Part shown: positions 18,689 through 28,127 of the stretch, piece after piece
How the letters are laid out: every line of letters starts with the position of its first letter
How positions within the stretch are numbered: position 1 is the first letter of the stretch
Source of the DNA: Vreelandella sulfidaeris
GTDB taxonomy: Bacteria > Pseudomonadota > Gammaproteobacteria > Pseudomonadales > Halomonadaceae
DNA: 64,000 nucleotides
Assembly: GCA_007182875.1 (NCBI GenBank)
Contig: AP019514.1
Coordinates: forward strand, 3,038,001 to 3,102,000
Direction: 5' to 3'
Made by a program: the position numbers and the translations under genes
Notes under the pieces: model-generated
Told to the model about the DNA's origin: nothing
The model's database searches: none
The model's input: only the letters and a program-made list of their open reading frames with translations

Positions 18689-19186
18689 TCAAAGATACCC
18701 CATCTCCGCAAACGACGTGCACCCATCGCTTCCCACCACGACATGATCAATCACCCGTATATCCATGAGTGTCAGGGCTTCTTTCAGCCGCTCAGTAATG
18801 CGCCGGTCGGCATCGCTGGGTTCAGGGTCGCCGCTGGGATGGTTATGAACGAGGATCACAGCGGCGGCGTTGTAAGCCAGTGCAGCCTTCAACACTTCGC
18901 GGGGATAGACGCTAGCAGCGTCGATGGTGCCACGAAACAGTTCTTCAAAGCGGATAACCCGATGCTGGCTATCCAGAAACAACACGCTAAATACTTCGTA
19001 CACGTAGTCTTGAAGCAGTAACTGCAGATGCTCGAATGCCTGCGAGGGCTGGGTGATCTTGCGGCCTTTGGCGAGCTTACGGCGCGCAAAGCGCTTGGCC
19101 ATGGTGATGATGTCGGTTTCGGTCACCGGCGATGTTACAAGGTAGGTGCCTGCCACTTCCCCGGCTTTCAGTTTGGCGTGTGTCAT
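18689..19186 (-). CDS. radC: RadC family JAB-domain protein
   Basis: Intact, 165 residues. The JAB/MPN metal motif is plain: VILVHNHPSGDPEPSDAD near the centre-right, preceded by a catalytic-Glu-containing region (RFEELFRGTID). Of two possible starts, the ATG at 19186 (MTHAKLK) is preferred because a GGAGG lies 5-9 nt upstream, whereas the ATG at 19198 has none. RadC-like proteins are common on genomic islands and plasmids, and their biochemical role is unsettled. A strong terminator upstream (19203-19232) suggests it has its own promoter or depends on read-through. Confidence 0.93.
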   Translation of the reverse strand: MTHAKLKAGEVAGTYLVTSPVTETDIITMAKRFARRKLAKGRKITQPSQAFEHLQLLLQDYVYEVFSVLFLDSQHRVIRFEELFRGTIDAASVYPREVLKAALAYNAAAVILVHNHPSGDPEPSDADRRITERLKEALTLMDIRVIDHVVVGSDGCTSFAEMGYL

Positions 19187-19202
19187 GGTTGCCTCCAAAA
19201 AT

Positions 19203-19232
19203 AAAAAAATGCCGGGGTGGTGGCCCCGGCAT
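19203..19232 (-). terminator. Rho-independent terminator
   Basis: ATGCCGGGG and CCCCGGCAT (stem 9 bp, loop 6) are followed on the minus strand by a long T-rich tail. It ends the unit that includes the YqaJ exonuclease gene and separates it from radC. Confidence 0.88.
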
Positions 19233-19276
19233 CTATGTCGTTAGATAGCGTGTTGAAGTTTGAGGTATGGGTTCCG

Positions 19277-19888
19277 TCACGCAGCCATCACTTGGCTTAA
19301 GCGACGCTCCATCTCTTCATGAAATGCTTCAACCCGTTCAGCAATGGTGCGAATCATGATGTCGTCACGGTAGGCGCGTTTGATAAACAGCGGCATCCCG
19401 GGCCAATAGCTCACAAAGTCGATCCATTCCCGTTCGCTAACCCATAGGCCACCCTGGCATTGGGGTACGTGCTCATCGGGTATTTCTCCATTCAACAGCA
19501 CTTCGATTTGGAACTTGGGCAGCTTGGTTTTGATTTCTAGCAGACCGTTAGCGTCTACCAGGCTGTCTGGCGAGTAGCCCACCTCGTGATTAAGGATCAG
19601 GCCTACTTCATGGGGCTGGGGTTCGCCGGTGGCATCGCAGTAAAGCGCACGTGCCACGCCTTCCAACTCATGACCCCGGCGGGTATGCGCGTTACCTTGA
19701 AACGGCTCGGCCAGCTCGCCAGTAATTCGTTCACCGATCAACTGGTGCATGTAGGTAATCGCCCCGGTACCCAATCCACCAGGACCTTTGCCCTTAACCA
19801 GCAGTGACTTTAGCTCCGACATGGTGACGCGCCCTAAGCGCGCCGCCAGCCACTCAGGAGAGCCTTGCGGCATAGTGAGTATCTGCAT
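19277..19888 (-). CDS. YqaJ/lambda-exonuclease family recombination nuclease
   Basis: Intact, 203 residues. PD-(D/E)XK nuclease landmarks are present: GSPEWLAARLGRVTMSE at the start, RRGHELEGVARALY (Glu), YSPDSLVDANGLLEIKTKLP (Asp and Glu-x-Lys), and a later basic region. Such 5'-3' exonucleases resect duplex ends and hand single strands to an annealing protein. The partner is the ERF gene immediately upstream on the same strand, giving a classic phage/ICE recombination pair. An RBS-like GGAGG lies in the 37-base gap before the start. Confidence 0.92.
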   Translation of the reverse strand: MQILTMPQGSPEWLAARLGRVTMSELKSLLVKGKGPGGLGTGAITYMHQLIGERITGELAEPFQGNAHTRRGHELEGVARALYCDATGEPQPHEVGLILNHEVGYSPDSLVDANGLLEIKTKLPKFQIEVLLNGEIPDEHVPQCQGGLWVSEREWIDFVSYWPGMPLFIKRAYRDDIMIRTIAERVEAFHEEMERRLSQVMAA

Positions 19889-19925
19889 GGATGCCTCCTG
19901 TACTCAGATAGGGTTGGTACGCCGT

Positions 19926-20714
19926 TCACTTAACGGCTCGCTTGGAGAGGGATGCCCGGAGCTTGTCGAAGTCGCTATACGGCACTTGCACAGCTGAGCC
20001 GTACTTGCCGCTAAACCACTCCTGGGTCGTCGCGGGGCATTGGCTGATCAGTCGTTGGATTTGGCCTGCCTGGAACGCGGTGACTGTCTTGATACCTACC
20101 TTGGTACTCGCGTTGCCATTATCATCCTGGCCGCGTGTGGTGATGTTGAGCAGTGCGGAAAGTACATAGCGCTTGCCGTAGCTGGTAGAGGAACCAAACG
20201 CCTGCACGGCATTTTTGTTACCACTCATATCCGCAGGCAATAGCATGCTGGTCTCTTCGCGGTGGCCATCCTTGTGCATCAGCACCCCGGTTACCTGGAT
20301 CCCTCTCTCCTGTGTCTGAATACGAAAGCTCACTGCAAAGCCATGCTTCTGCATGATCGGTCGCACGGTATCGACGATATCTTCCAACGTGGCGTAGCAA
20401 CCGTTGTTGGTTTGCCCGCGCTCTTCAATGCTAGGCAGTTCGGTTTGCATCGCTGCCATGGCAGCGCTATAAGCCATCATGGCCTGACGGTCCAACACAC
20501 GTTCCTGCATCTGCAGCAGGCGCTCCATTTTGTCGATATCGACGTCAGGGATTAAGAGCAGCACGCTCGATTACCTGGATGATCGCAGTGCTTTCTGCGG
20601 TAGAGGACGACTCAACGGGGATGCTGGTACAGCGGTGACGGCGGCGGCTTTGGTAGTGGTTTGGGCCGTTATCGGACGGGAAGAAGAATTTACCACATTA
20701 GATGATCGTGCCAT
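19926..20714 (-). CDS. ERF-family single-strand annealing protein (frame-broken near the start)
   Basis: The main frame (about 200 residues) reads PDVDIDKMERLLQMQERVLD, RQAMMAYSAAMAAMQTELP, CYATLEDIVDTVRPIMQKHG, FAVSFRIQTQ and AFGSSTSYGKRYVLSALLNI. The last is the conserved ERF motif. The N-terminus (MARSSNVVNSS, then a Ser/Thr/Ala/Pro-rich linker) lies in another frame, joined through VIQVIERAAL by two single-base indels at about 20550-20590. The ATG at 20714 follows a GGGGG. It works with the YqaJ exonuclease downstream in strand-annealing recombination. Confidence 0.87.
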
Positions 20715-20786
20715 GGGGCACCCCCATTGAAACAAGAATGGTGGTGATGCCGTGTCGTCAGGCATCGTTATGGAGTGAGAGCGGTA

Positions 20787-20963
20787 TTACTCCGCTAAAT
20801 GCTGGGCTAGCTCATTGGCTTTAATAGGCACTAGCCGTACCTCTGTTCGATAAAACGTGCCTTGAGCGCATACCACGGTGTCAGCGCGATGGGTATGGTT
20901 GGCTATTAGCTCCTCGGTCAGGCGCGTTAAAGCAACTTCAATGGCATGGGAAATAAACGTCAT
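20787..20963 (-). CDS. Hypothetical 58-residue protein
   Basis: A short intact ORF (MTFISHAIEVALTRLTEELI... to NELAQHLAE) lies between the DUF932 and ERF genes in the same orientation. A start at 20981 is also possible; the inner ATG at 20963 is preferred for position. Its setting among island recombination genes and clean frame support it, but the family is not recognised. Confidence 0.55.
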   Translation of the reverse strand: MTFISHAIEVALTRLTEELIANHTHRADTVVCAQGTFYRTEVRLVPIKANELAQHLAE

Positions 20964-20993
20964 GGCAGTACCTCGCGGCATAAGCCCACAGCA

Positions 20994-21024
20994 AAACGCC
21001 CAGCTTTTGAGGGGCTGGGCGTTT
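20994..21024. terminator. Bidirectional hairpin terminator
   Basis: AAACGCCCAGC and GCTGGGCGTTT pair around a 9-base loop. It lies between the end of the DUF932 gene and the 58-residue ORF. Confidence 0.7.
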
Positions 21025-21100
21025 ATGCCGGGAGATGGTGAATATCATTGGTTTGGAAAATCGCAGTAAGGGGTAGAACGACGCCCTACCGATAGATTGG

Positions 21101-22067
21101 TTAAGACACTAGCGCTAATGCGGCATCCAGTGCTTCTTGCTTGAGCTGGGCGCCCTGGCCGAACCACGCTGAATCTATACGGGTGTCGTTGCTGCGTGCC
21201 CGTTTGTCGTGATCCACGTACTCGGTCACGGCATTAAGCAGGCCCCAGGCGGTGTCTTTGGCGGTAATCAAGTGAGAACCTCGGCCTTCACCGTGGTAGA
21301 GCTTCTGCACCTTATTGAGGGCCCGGTAGTTGGGCAGTTTAGAGGGATCGTCTATCGGCTTCTCGGCTCCGCAAATCACCGACTGGAAATAGTGCTGCGC
21401 TTCTTGGTGATCGATCTTGCGTTCTGCCAATGCCTTCATGCGATACATAAAGTCGTTCCACTGGGAAACAGAAATCCCCAGCTGGCTCTTCACCGCACGA
21501 GGATCGAACTCCGAGCGATGCGGCACCTTAACCGCTTGCGAGATGCCATCTACGGCAATCTGCAGCGTGTTATTACATACCACCCTTACCGTCGTAGGTG
21601 TGGCCATCGTCGCCAAGGTGCCGTCACACGAGGTCGCCAGTAGTAGGTAGTCGTTGACCTCATCCTGGCCTTTCAGCGAGGTACTTAAGCCACTGCGTGC
21701 CAAAGCCCAAAACTTACGACCGCCTTTCAGTACCCCAGCGGTTTCCAGCTCATACCCCGCGTATTCGGTGAGGTCCCGGTAGAATTCCAGTATCTCTTCG
21801 GGCTGAACCACCTTATAGCGCTGGGACACCACCGATAGCGGTACCTTCGTATCCGAGCGATAGAGCACCTTTGTTCGGGGAATGAGTGAATGCTGCCCAG
21901 GTGGCTGGCACCTTCGGCAATAAAGCGTACCGGGGCTTCTTCAATGTGCCAGTTCATACCGGCCTGTTGCTGCCAGACTTCCAGCGGTTGATGACGAGAA
22001 AGTTGCTGCCCCAGGCCATGCCAAGGGTATCGCCAACGTAAGCCATTTGTTCAACGAGATGAGCCAT
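21101..22067 (-). CDS. DUF932 domain protein (phage/plasmid-like, TIGR03299 type), frame-broken
   Basis: The product has about 322 residues. It starts MAHLVEQMAYVGDT and should continue PWHGLG; one C is missing in the C run at about 22025, so the observed frame reads LGMAWG. The remainder reads QPLEVWQQQAGMNWHIEEAP, then, after a second break near 21880, LYRSDTKVPLSVVSQRYKVV, GRKFWALARSG, VVCNNTLQIA, LYHGEGRGSH and a WGLLNAVTEYVDH block. The ATG at 22067 has AAAGGAG 8 nt upstream. DUF932 proteins occur with phage/ICE recombination genes; their molecular role is unknown. Confidence 0.88.
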
Positions 22068-22199
22068 TACAAACTCCTTTAGAATTTTCAACGTGAATGA
22101 GCGCGCACGGCATAGCGGCCCGCCCTGAGTAAGGCGGGCAAGCGAATGCTTGTAGAGGTAGTCGTCGTATTAAGCGGCAGAGAAGTCCGCTGCAAGGGG

Positions 22200-22532
22200 T
22201 TATTCAGCGTGGGGACGAAAGGTGCATTCACAGGCACAGCAGGCGTAGTTATCGAGCATTTTCTGATCAAGTTCATGCCCTAGCTTGGCACCGGCAACAC
22301 CCAAGGTCGTGCCGCCTAATAACCCACCAAATACGGCACCGGACAGGCTGCCAATGGTAATGCCTGCCGGGCCAACCATTGCGCCGACCAACGCACCTGC
22401 TTTGGCACCACTAAGGGCGCCGGCTGCCCCAGAGGCAGCACCAGCAGCAGCTCCAGTGGCACCGCCGACCTTTCTTCCCAGGTTGCGAGATATAACATTT
22501 GGGGAACCGCACTTTGGACAGTGGGGTGTCAT
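22200..22532 (-). CDS. Zinc-ribbon/glycine-zipper protein
   Basis: Intact, 110 residues. An N-terminal CPKCGSPN half-ribbon and a C-terminal CCACECTFRP half-ribbon could together bind one zinc. Between them lie about 60 residues of Gly/Ala-rich glycine-zipper sequence (GGATGAAAGAASGAAGALSG and similar), which could form a membrane hairpin. GGAGGA precedes the ATG by a suitable distance. It is probably an envelope-associated small protein; no function is known. It is the first gene of the minus-strand unit running to radC. Confidence 0.78.
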   Translation of the reverse strand: MTPHCPKCGSPNVISRNLGRKVGGATGAAAGAASGAAGALSGAKAGALVGAMVGPAGITIGSLSGAVFGGLLGGTTLGVAGAKLGHELDQKMLDNYACCACECTFRPHAE

Positions 22533-23116
22533 GAGGATCTTCCTCCATTAGCAGTGAAATGGATGCTGGCTAAGCCATCCCTGATAGCTTCATGGAGGTA
22601 GTATGTGGCTAAGATTTCTTTAAAACGAATTGGTAAGTAGCGAGGTTGAGGTATTTTTTTACATTACTGAGCCATGTCATGCAGCGATCAGCGATTACCT
22701 TGAACGCTTCGTATTGGTTCGTCTCTGGTCCGGAATTACTTGATAAATTTTGTTATAACAATTTAGTAGTGATATTCGATGGTTTTGATGAAAAGATAGG
22801 TACACACTGCGTAGGACAAACGCCATTTATACGGTATTAGTATTATGGGGTTTAAAATACACTATATAACGACGTTTAAGACGTCGTACATAGCCTTAAC
22901 AGCAGCAGCAAAACGAGCCTCTTGTGCGCCTAACAAACACCTCTAATAGAACTCCAGCGTTATCCCTACATAAGGGATAAATTCTATCGTCCTATTAAGA
23001 ACATTCACGTTATTAGGAATATAGAAATCGCCTTTTAATGCTAAAAGCATTACTAACCACAACCCGAAATATCAAACGCTGCTAATAGCACAAACTCTTA
23101 AGCGAGAATAACACAC
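22533..23116. other. Intergenic, divergent promoter region of the element
   Basis: There are 584 bases between divergent units, AT-rich and with no supported gene. It contains a short palindrome (22869-22887) and probably the promoters for the recombination genes (minus) and the Gp2-like gene (plus). Confidence 0.5.
22869..22887. repeat. Short palindrome in intergenic region
   Basis: ACGACGT and ACGTCGT surround a 5-nt centre TTAAG. It could be an operator or a small hairpin. No T run follows, so it is unlikely to be a terminator. Confidence 0.45.
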
Positions 23117-23811
23117 ATGATTTCTACTCAACGACTACGTCATCAAGACAATGATAAACTTTGTTTACATTACGATAATTATTACGAAGGCTTTGAAGTT
23201 CAACAAAAACTTGAGTATGGCCCTCTCGTGAAGAACTACTTAAAAGCGACAGTAAATGAAATCATAGCAGCGGTAAACAGTCAGCAGCGTATTTTAATCT
23301 TTCGCGCTGACTTACATTTTCCACAGTGGATGCTACCCTCTGGGATGCATCAGAACAATGAAGTTTTGAGCACATTCTTTCGTTACTTTAAATACGAGAT
23401 CAAAAATCTAGCAGCCCTTACCTTCCTTTTCTTCGCTACGTCTGGGCCAGGGAGCAGGACACCAGTAATAAGCCTCACTATCACTTAATTATCATGCTCA
23501 ATTACAATGTCTTTAATGGCCTCGGGATGATACAGCCTAATGGCTTTGGTGAGTATCTGCGGGATAACCTTTACCACCGCATGATGCGTTCTTGGTACAA
23601 AGCAATGGGCTTTTCCAATACAGACTCCTTAGGGCAGTTGATCCACATTGGCGAGCATCCCATTACAGAAGAGTTATGGGTTGCAACATTAGGCTTGAAT
23701 GATTGGATGGGCCTGAACGACGCGGTTTATAACGCCAGTTATCTCTGCAAGCAATACACGAAACGTTTTGGTGAGGGCATCCAAGTGTTTAACACGTCAC
23801 AAGACAGATAA
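23117..23811 (+). CDS. Inovirus-Gp2-like / YagK-YfjJ family protein (frame-broken)
   Basis: The product has about 230 residues in two frames. Features are an N-terminal segment (CLHYDNYYEGFEVQ), ILIFRADLHFPQWM, FFRYFKYEIKN, then in the second frame WAREQDTSNKPHYHLIIMLN, YLRDNLYHRMMRSWYKAMGF and NDAVYNASYLCKQYTKR. The HYH(L/I)(I/L)-LN block with following Tyr is typical of the YagK/YfjJ C-terminal family (inovirus Gp2), related to HUH replication proteins by its His-x-His. A single indel near 23425 causes the break. It is the first gene of the plus-strand operon of the element and probably acts in its replication or maintenance. Confidence 0.78.
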
Positions 23812-23932
23812 CGTAATAAAACCAATATTTTGTTTGCCAATAGTATAGAACCTTCCGTCCTTAACGGATAAACCCCACTTAATCCGCCCTCCGACGACAA
23901 ACGCCGGATTCCTTCTTTACTCAGCAACATGG

Positions 23933-23958
23933 CCTGCCCTTCAAGGAACAGGCCTTTT
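23933..23958 (+). terminator. Hairpin with T run
   Basis: GGCCTG and CAGGCC pair around a 12-nt loop followed by TTTT. It lies 120 bases after the Gp2-like stop and just before the next RBS, and is a moderate terminator. Confidence 0.5.
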
Positions 23959-23982
23959 CGTTGAACCATTAGGAGCACCACG

Positions 23983-24369
23983 ATGTTTAACTTCCCTTTT
24001 CAACAAGATACACCGCAGCAAGCGCCACAGGCGTCCTCAGAGACGCGCCATACGACATCCGCCCCATTGCCTTGGAAAACCGCTGCATCGCCTCAGGACG
24101 ACGCCGAAAAGCGACTGGCAGCCATGGAGCAGGACGAGCCCAAGCGTCGATTGATTCGGGATGCCAAGGCGCTGTGCAAGCTCCGCAAGATCACCCAGGC
24201 AACGATGGCCGAAGAGATTGGGATACCGAGGCGCACCCTGGAGGAATGGCTGCAATTTCGCCGGATGCCAAAAGCACCCGGTGTGACGTTGATTCGCCGC
24301 TGGGTAGCCAACTACAAACAAAAACTAATTACCTGTTTTAAAAAAACTGCTATTTTCTCGATTAATTGA
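23983..24369 (+). CDS. Helix-turn-helix protein with disordered N-terminus
   Basis: Intact, 128 residues. The first 55 are low-complexity Gln/Ser/Pro-rich (QDTPQQAPQASSETRH). The C-terminal half has an XRE-like helix-turn-helix: ALCKLRKITQATMAEEIGIP, then RRTLEEWLQFRRMPKAPGVT. AGGAG lies upstream of the ATG. It sits between the Gp2-like and DUF3987 genes, so a regulator of the element's replication or an accessory DNA-binding protein is plausible. The exact family is not certain. Confidence 0.75.
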   Translation: MFNFPFQQDTPQQAPQASSETRHTTSAPLPWKTAASPQDDAEKRLAAMEQDEPKRRLIRDAKALCKLRKITQATMAEEIGIPRRTLEEWLQFRRMPKAPGVTLIRRWVANYKQKLITCFKKTAIFSIN

Positions 24370-24414
24370 GGTTATCGAGCATTTTTGTAGTTAATATATT
24401 TTTTAGGCATTCAC

Positions 24415-25916
24415 ATGACACAAACGGACGTTGTCGAACCACTTGCACTACCCAGCCTGCGGGATGAGTGGCCACGCCTTGCCGATACCTCACGGTTACA
24501 AGCCATGGTCGATTCGGTGGCAATGGAGGTTGAGGTGGCACCAGAGATGGTGCTCACGGCAGCTCTAGGCGCCTTGTCTGTTGCTTGCCAGGCAGGGTAC
24601 GTCGTCAAGATGCCGGGGAGGAAGGTGGAGCATCCCGTTTCACTGATGCTGTTGACCGTAGCCAATTCCGGGGAGCGCAAGACCGCAGTCGAAAACAAGG
24701 TCTTCTCAAGCATTCGTTCCTTTCAGAAGGAACAGGAGGCCATCAACCAAAAACACATCCGTCAACACGACTATGCACTGGAGATCTGGAAGCACAAGAA
24801 GAGCGCCCTTATCTCGACGCTCAAGCGTGCCGTGAAGGAAGATGATGAACAGGCGCTTGAAACGGCGGAGCAAAAACTAGATGCATTAGAAATGGAAAAC
24901 CCGAACCGCCCGCGACTATCAATCTGCTGTATGAAGACACGACACCGCAAGCACTGGTCAAAGCAATGTATGACAACCTTCCAGTAGCGTGCGTGATTTC
25001 AAGCGAAGCGGACGGCATCCTGAACGGCTTTGCCATGCAGAACAACACACCCCCTCAACTCTTTATGGAGCGGCAGCGATGTTACGGTTCATCGCACGAC
25101 ACGGGAGAGCTTCACCTTGAGCGAGGGCCGACTCACGATGGCATTGATGACCCAGGAAAGCTCTGTTGATCATTACATGGAAAAAGAGGAAAACGCGCCA
25201 GAGGATCCGGTCTCTTAGCTCGCTTCCTGCCTGTGTACGCAACCTCGACCATCGGCACACGTGAAGGCAATAACAACAAAGAAGACGATAACGATAGATA
25301 CTTATCTAATTTTTATGAACGCATTTCAAAGTTACTGCGTACAACATTGAAAAGTACGAATGGAAAACTAAGCGATCCGACCGTTCTGACCTTTACTCCC
25401 ATTGCACAAAAGAACTGGGAAAACACCTATCAAATCATAGAGAGCCAATGTCTTCCTGGTGGCGTTTATGAAAATGCATTCGATCATGCCAGCAAGCTGC
25501 TCGACAACATAGATCGTATCGCTGCCTTAATTCATCTCTGCGAACGCAAGGATGATGACGACAATGAAATCGATGAAGGCACCTTCCTTTTCGCGTGTGA
25601 AATAGGCATGAGGTACACATTACATTTTCTTACCTACTTTAGTGTACCTACCAAAATCCAGATGGATGCCGAAAAGATTTATAACAAGTTATTTGCCAAA
25701 CTCGGACACTCAAAGGAACTATTCGGCTTGAGCTATGTAAGTCAACACACTCACCTTACCGTCAAGGAAATAAAGCAAGCATTACCCTTGCTAGAAAAGA
25801 AGGCTCTGTCGCACTTTACGGCTCAAATCGCTACCAATTCTTTCCTAACCCAAACCCGAATGATCGAATGGGTCTTGGTGGCGGGGTGGCACGACGCACC
25901 CAAAAGCGTTAGATAA
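24415..25916 (+). CDS. DUF3987 family protein (YfjI-like), frame-broken
   Basis: The product has about 500 residues in at least four frame segments. It begins MTQTDVVEPLALPSLRDEWP. It then shows MVLTAALGALSVACQAGY, SLMLLTVANSGERKTAVENK (P-loop-like), KLDALEMENP, YDNLPVACVISSEADGILNG, SLWSGSDVTVHRTTRESFTL, the characteristic RGSGLLARFL block (frame-broken at an A run near 25190), and an alpha-helical C-terminus with MYTLHFLTYFSV-like sequence. DUF3987 proteins are common on P4-like satellites and islands and are thought to act in replication, though not well characterised. No nonsense substitution was seen; the breaks are indels near 24920, 25060 and 25190. Confidence 0.82.
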
Positions 25917-26025
25917 TCGTCACATGAAATGATCTTATCAGCATCTATCACAACACAAGTCTGATTACTGAGAGATTGTTGAATCCGTTAAGCTAATAGC
26001 TATAAAGAAACCACAGGAAGACACC

Positions 26026-26277
26026 ATGACCAATCCCATCACCCAATAGGGACAGCTCAAGAAACAACAACAGCTCATCGCCGAAGAACTTGCAGCGCTG
26101 GAACAGGATGACGCCTTCAAGAAGGATATGGCGTGCAAGGAGGCGATAGAAAAAGTTCTGGAAGAGCATGGAAAGACAATCGATGACTTGCCCCGATTAT
26201 TCCCGCAGACCGAAGCTGCGAAAGCCTTGTTCAACGAGCCATCGAAGGGCAGGAAGCGACGACAACATAGCGGTTAG
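26026..26277 (+). pseudogene. H-NS-like nucleoid protein with an in-frame amber codon
   Basis: The 84-codon frame reads MTNPITQ, stop (TAG at 26047-26049), then GQLKKQQQLIAEELAALEQD, KDMACKEAIEKVLEEHGKTI, DDLPRLF and a basic tail GRKRRQHSG. A helical coiled N-terminus followed by a short basic C-terminus fits H-NS-family proteins carried on islands, though the usual AT-hook-like TWTG motif is missing. The stop would arise from CAG to TAG. No good start lies between the stop and Met36. It is unlike the indel breaks elsewhere. Either the gene is truly dead or the base is wrong. Confidence 0.6.
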
Positions 26278-26334
26278 AAAGTCTAATGCGGCCATTAGGC
26301 CGCATTCATATCGTTAGGATAGAGGTATAGCGGG

Positions 26335-26944
26335 CTATTGTGTGCCTGAACGGCGTACTTCTACCCATGGATCTTTGCTGACGTGTTCGGCTTGGTCGAG
26401 CTGACGCTGCAGAAGCTCGGCCATAGATTCCCAGTTGAACTTGGATCTAGCCACGTCCAGTAGGGGATAGTCGCCATCCGGGGGTAGAAACATCCCAAAC
26501 AACGACCGAATGAATGAACCGGCGCAACCACATAAAATCAGGATTTTCAGGGATATTCGGGCAATTCGTCTGTAAATCTGCGCGCAATAAATAATGCGCA
26601 TGATCCGCAGCAAGCTCGTCAAGCGTTGGCCACTTTTTGCTACAGACAAAATGGTTACTCAATGCAGCCTCCCGAAACGCATGCACTTCTGGCAAAACAG
26701 GCCACGCTATTTCCCATGCTTGGGCACGAGATTGAGTCTCCCACCACTTTCTGAAATCTTGATTCATCTGACTATTAAGGTGGTAGAAAGCCGCTTGCAA
26801 CGCCTCGCAGTGGCGAATCATGTCACGTACCTGCGCGGGTCGCACTTGGGTCTTATGGCTGACGGGGCATTGTAAATATTCATGGTCGTTAGAATGCCTA
26901 TTAGCTGTTTTGCTGAACGTAGACAACCAACTTCTGTAAGCCAC
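26335..26944 (-). CDS. Hypothetical protein (frame-broken)
   Basis: Two frames join near 26490. The first reads RDMIRHCEALQAAFYHLNSQ, MNQDFRKWWETQSRAQAWEI and DELAADHAHYLLRADLQTNC. The second reads LFGMFLPPDGDYPLLDVARS, KFNWESMAELLQRQLDQAEH and VEVRRSGTQ. The start is unclear: either a GTG at 26944 or the ATG at 26882 in another frame. Helix-rich and soluble. I do not recognise the family. It lies on the minus strand opposite the element's main operon. Confidence 0.55.
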
Positions 26945-27163
26945 AGAGCAAATGTGATTTCAGCAAATCGGTGATATTTTGGGAGGCATGGATACCTAGA
27001 ATACCTAAAAGATTAGTAGTTTAACTCAAAATGGATGGCCTCCGCCTACCGTGAAGCTAATAGGTAGCTAGGTCACGGCATAGAAAGCCGCAAAAGCGGC
27101 TTAGACAGTGATTCAGGGTGTTATGTGATAAGCACACTACGCGCAGTATTGGAAAAGCAGGCT

Positions 27164-28127
27164 TTAACGCTCAGCACTACCGACCGGCAGCAGCTGTTGA
27201 GCTAATTCGCTCACTGTTTGTAAAGCTTCATTCCAGTTCGCGGGCTCATCATGATAAACCAGCGGGCCGATAAAGCGCTCGTATCGATCCTGATGGATCG
27301 GATGGGTCTGTAAGCATCCCAGGCCATATCGCAGTTCATCTGCTGGGCTAGCGACAAATTGCGCATGTTGGTTGCCAAACTGAGCTACGTCCGTCTGTAT
27401 TACTGCCTGTACTAGCGTGCGTAATGCGGCCATGTCATATCCGCCGGATGTCGCCATGTGAAGATCGTAGACGTGCCTTACCAGCGTTTCATCGTCTTTT
27501 CGGGAAGGATCACGATTCACGTGAGCTGTGCGACGCAGTAATGCCACCAGCTTCTCGCTGATCGTGGCAGGTAGGCTAACCACTGGAAAGGAAGCTACCT
27601 CTGGGGGTAAATTAAGAGCCTCGGCATACAAGGAGCTGACAGAGCAAACCACGGCGGGCTCATAAAGTTCTGATGCTGTGACATCTAGCTTCAAGTCAGG
27701 TCGAAGCGCAGAAATGCTATCCTGGGTTCGGGGATAGCGAACGGTAAACTCCGCATACCGGTACTCGTTACGCTTGACGATACCACCATCGGGATCAAGC
27801 TCTAGAATCTGAGAACGGCTGATGATTGTTTCTATTTCGGTCAGTACCGCTTTTCGTGCTGACTTCATCGCCGTTCGAGACATGCCTATTGCTACCCCAT
27901 CGCGGGGAACAAGCTTGATATCGATATCCTCGGACATACGGAAAAGCTTGTGGTGGGCTTTTTGCCAGGCTGGTACCGCCTGCGAATACCAGCTCAAACG
28001 TTTCCGAATGCAACTCAGAAAGCAGACTCAATAACTGGACGGCATAAACATCCTTTTCCACGATAGCAGGGCTATCAATGCCCAGCGCATCCGCCACATC
28101 GGGAAACAACCCCGGATCGATGTTCAT
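27164..28127 (-). CDS. Nucleotidyltransferase AbiEii/AbiGii-family toxin (frame-broken)
   Basis: The product has about 320 residues. It starts MNIDPGLFPDVADALGIDSP, then LVFAGGTSLAK. In the next frame, AHHKLFRMSEDIDIKLVPRD completes the nucleotidyltransferase signature (GG-S ... D-D). Later blocks are RPDLKLDVTASELYEPA, KLVALLRRTAHVNRDPSRKD and VRHVYDLHM. One A too many in an A run near 27985 explains the break. AbiEii toxins modify RNA or nucleotides and are held in check by AbiEi antitoxins. The ATG overlaps the stop of the upstream antitoxin gene by 4 nt (ATGA), the standard type IV toxin-antitoxin arrangement. Confidence 0.88.

Noticed and set aside
21209-21643. 144-codon plus-strand frame
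   Set aside because: Lies antisense within the well-supported DUF932 gene; a shadow frame.
22646-22840. 64-codon plus-strand frame
   Set aside because: AT-rich intergenic sequence, no RBS, no conserved motif.
27088-27105. Small hairpin AAGCCGC-AAAA-GCGGCTT
   Set aside because: Could be a weak terminator of the AbiE-like unit, but there is no T run on the minus strand and spacing is ordinary.
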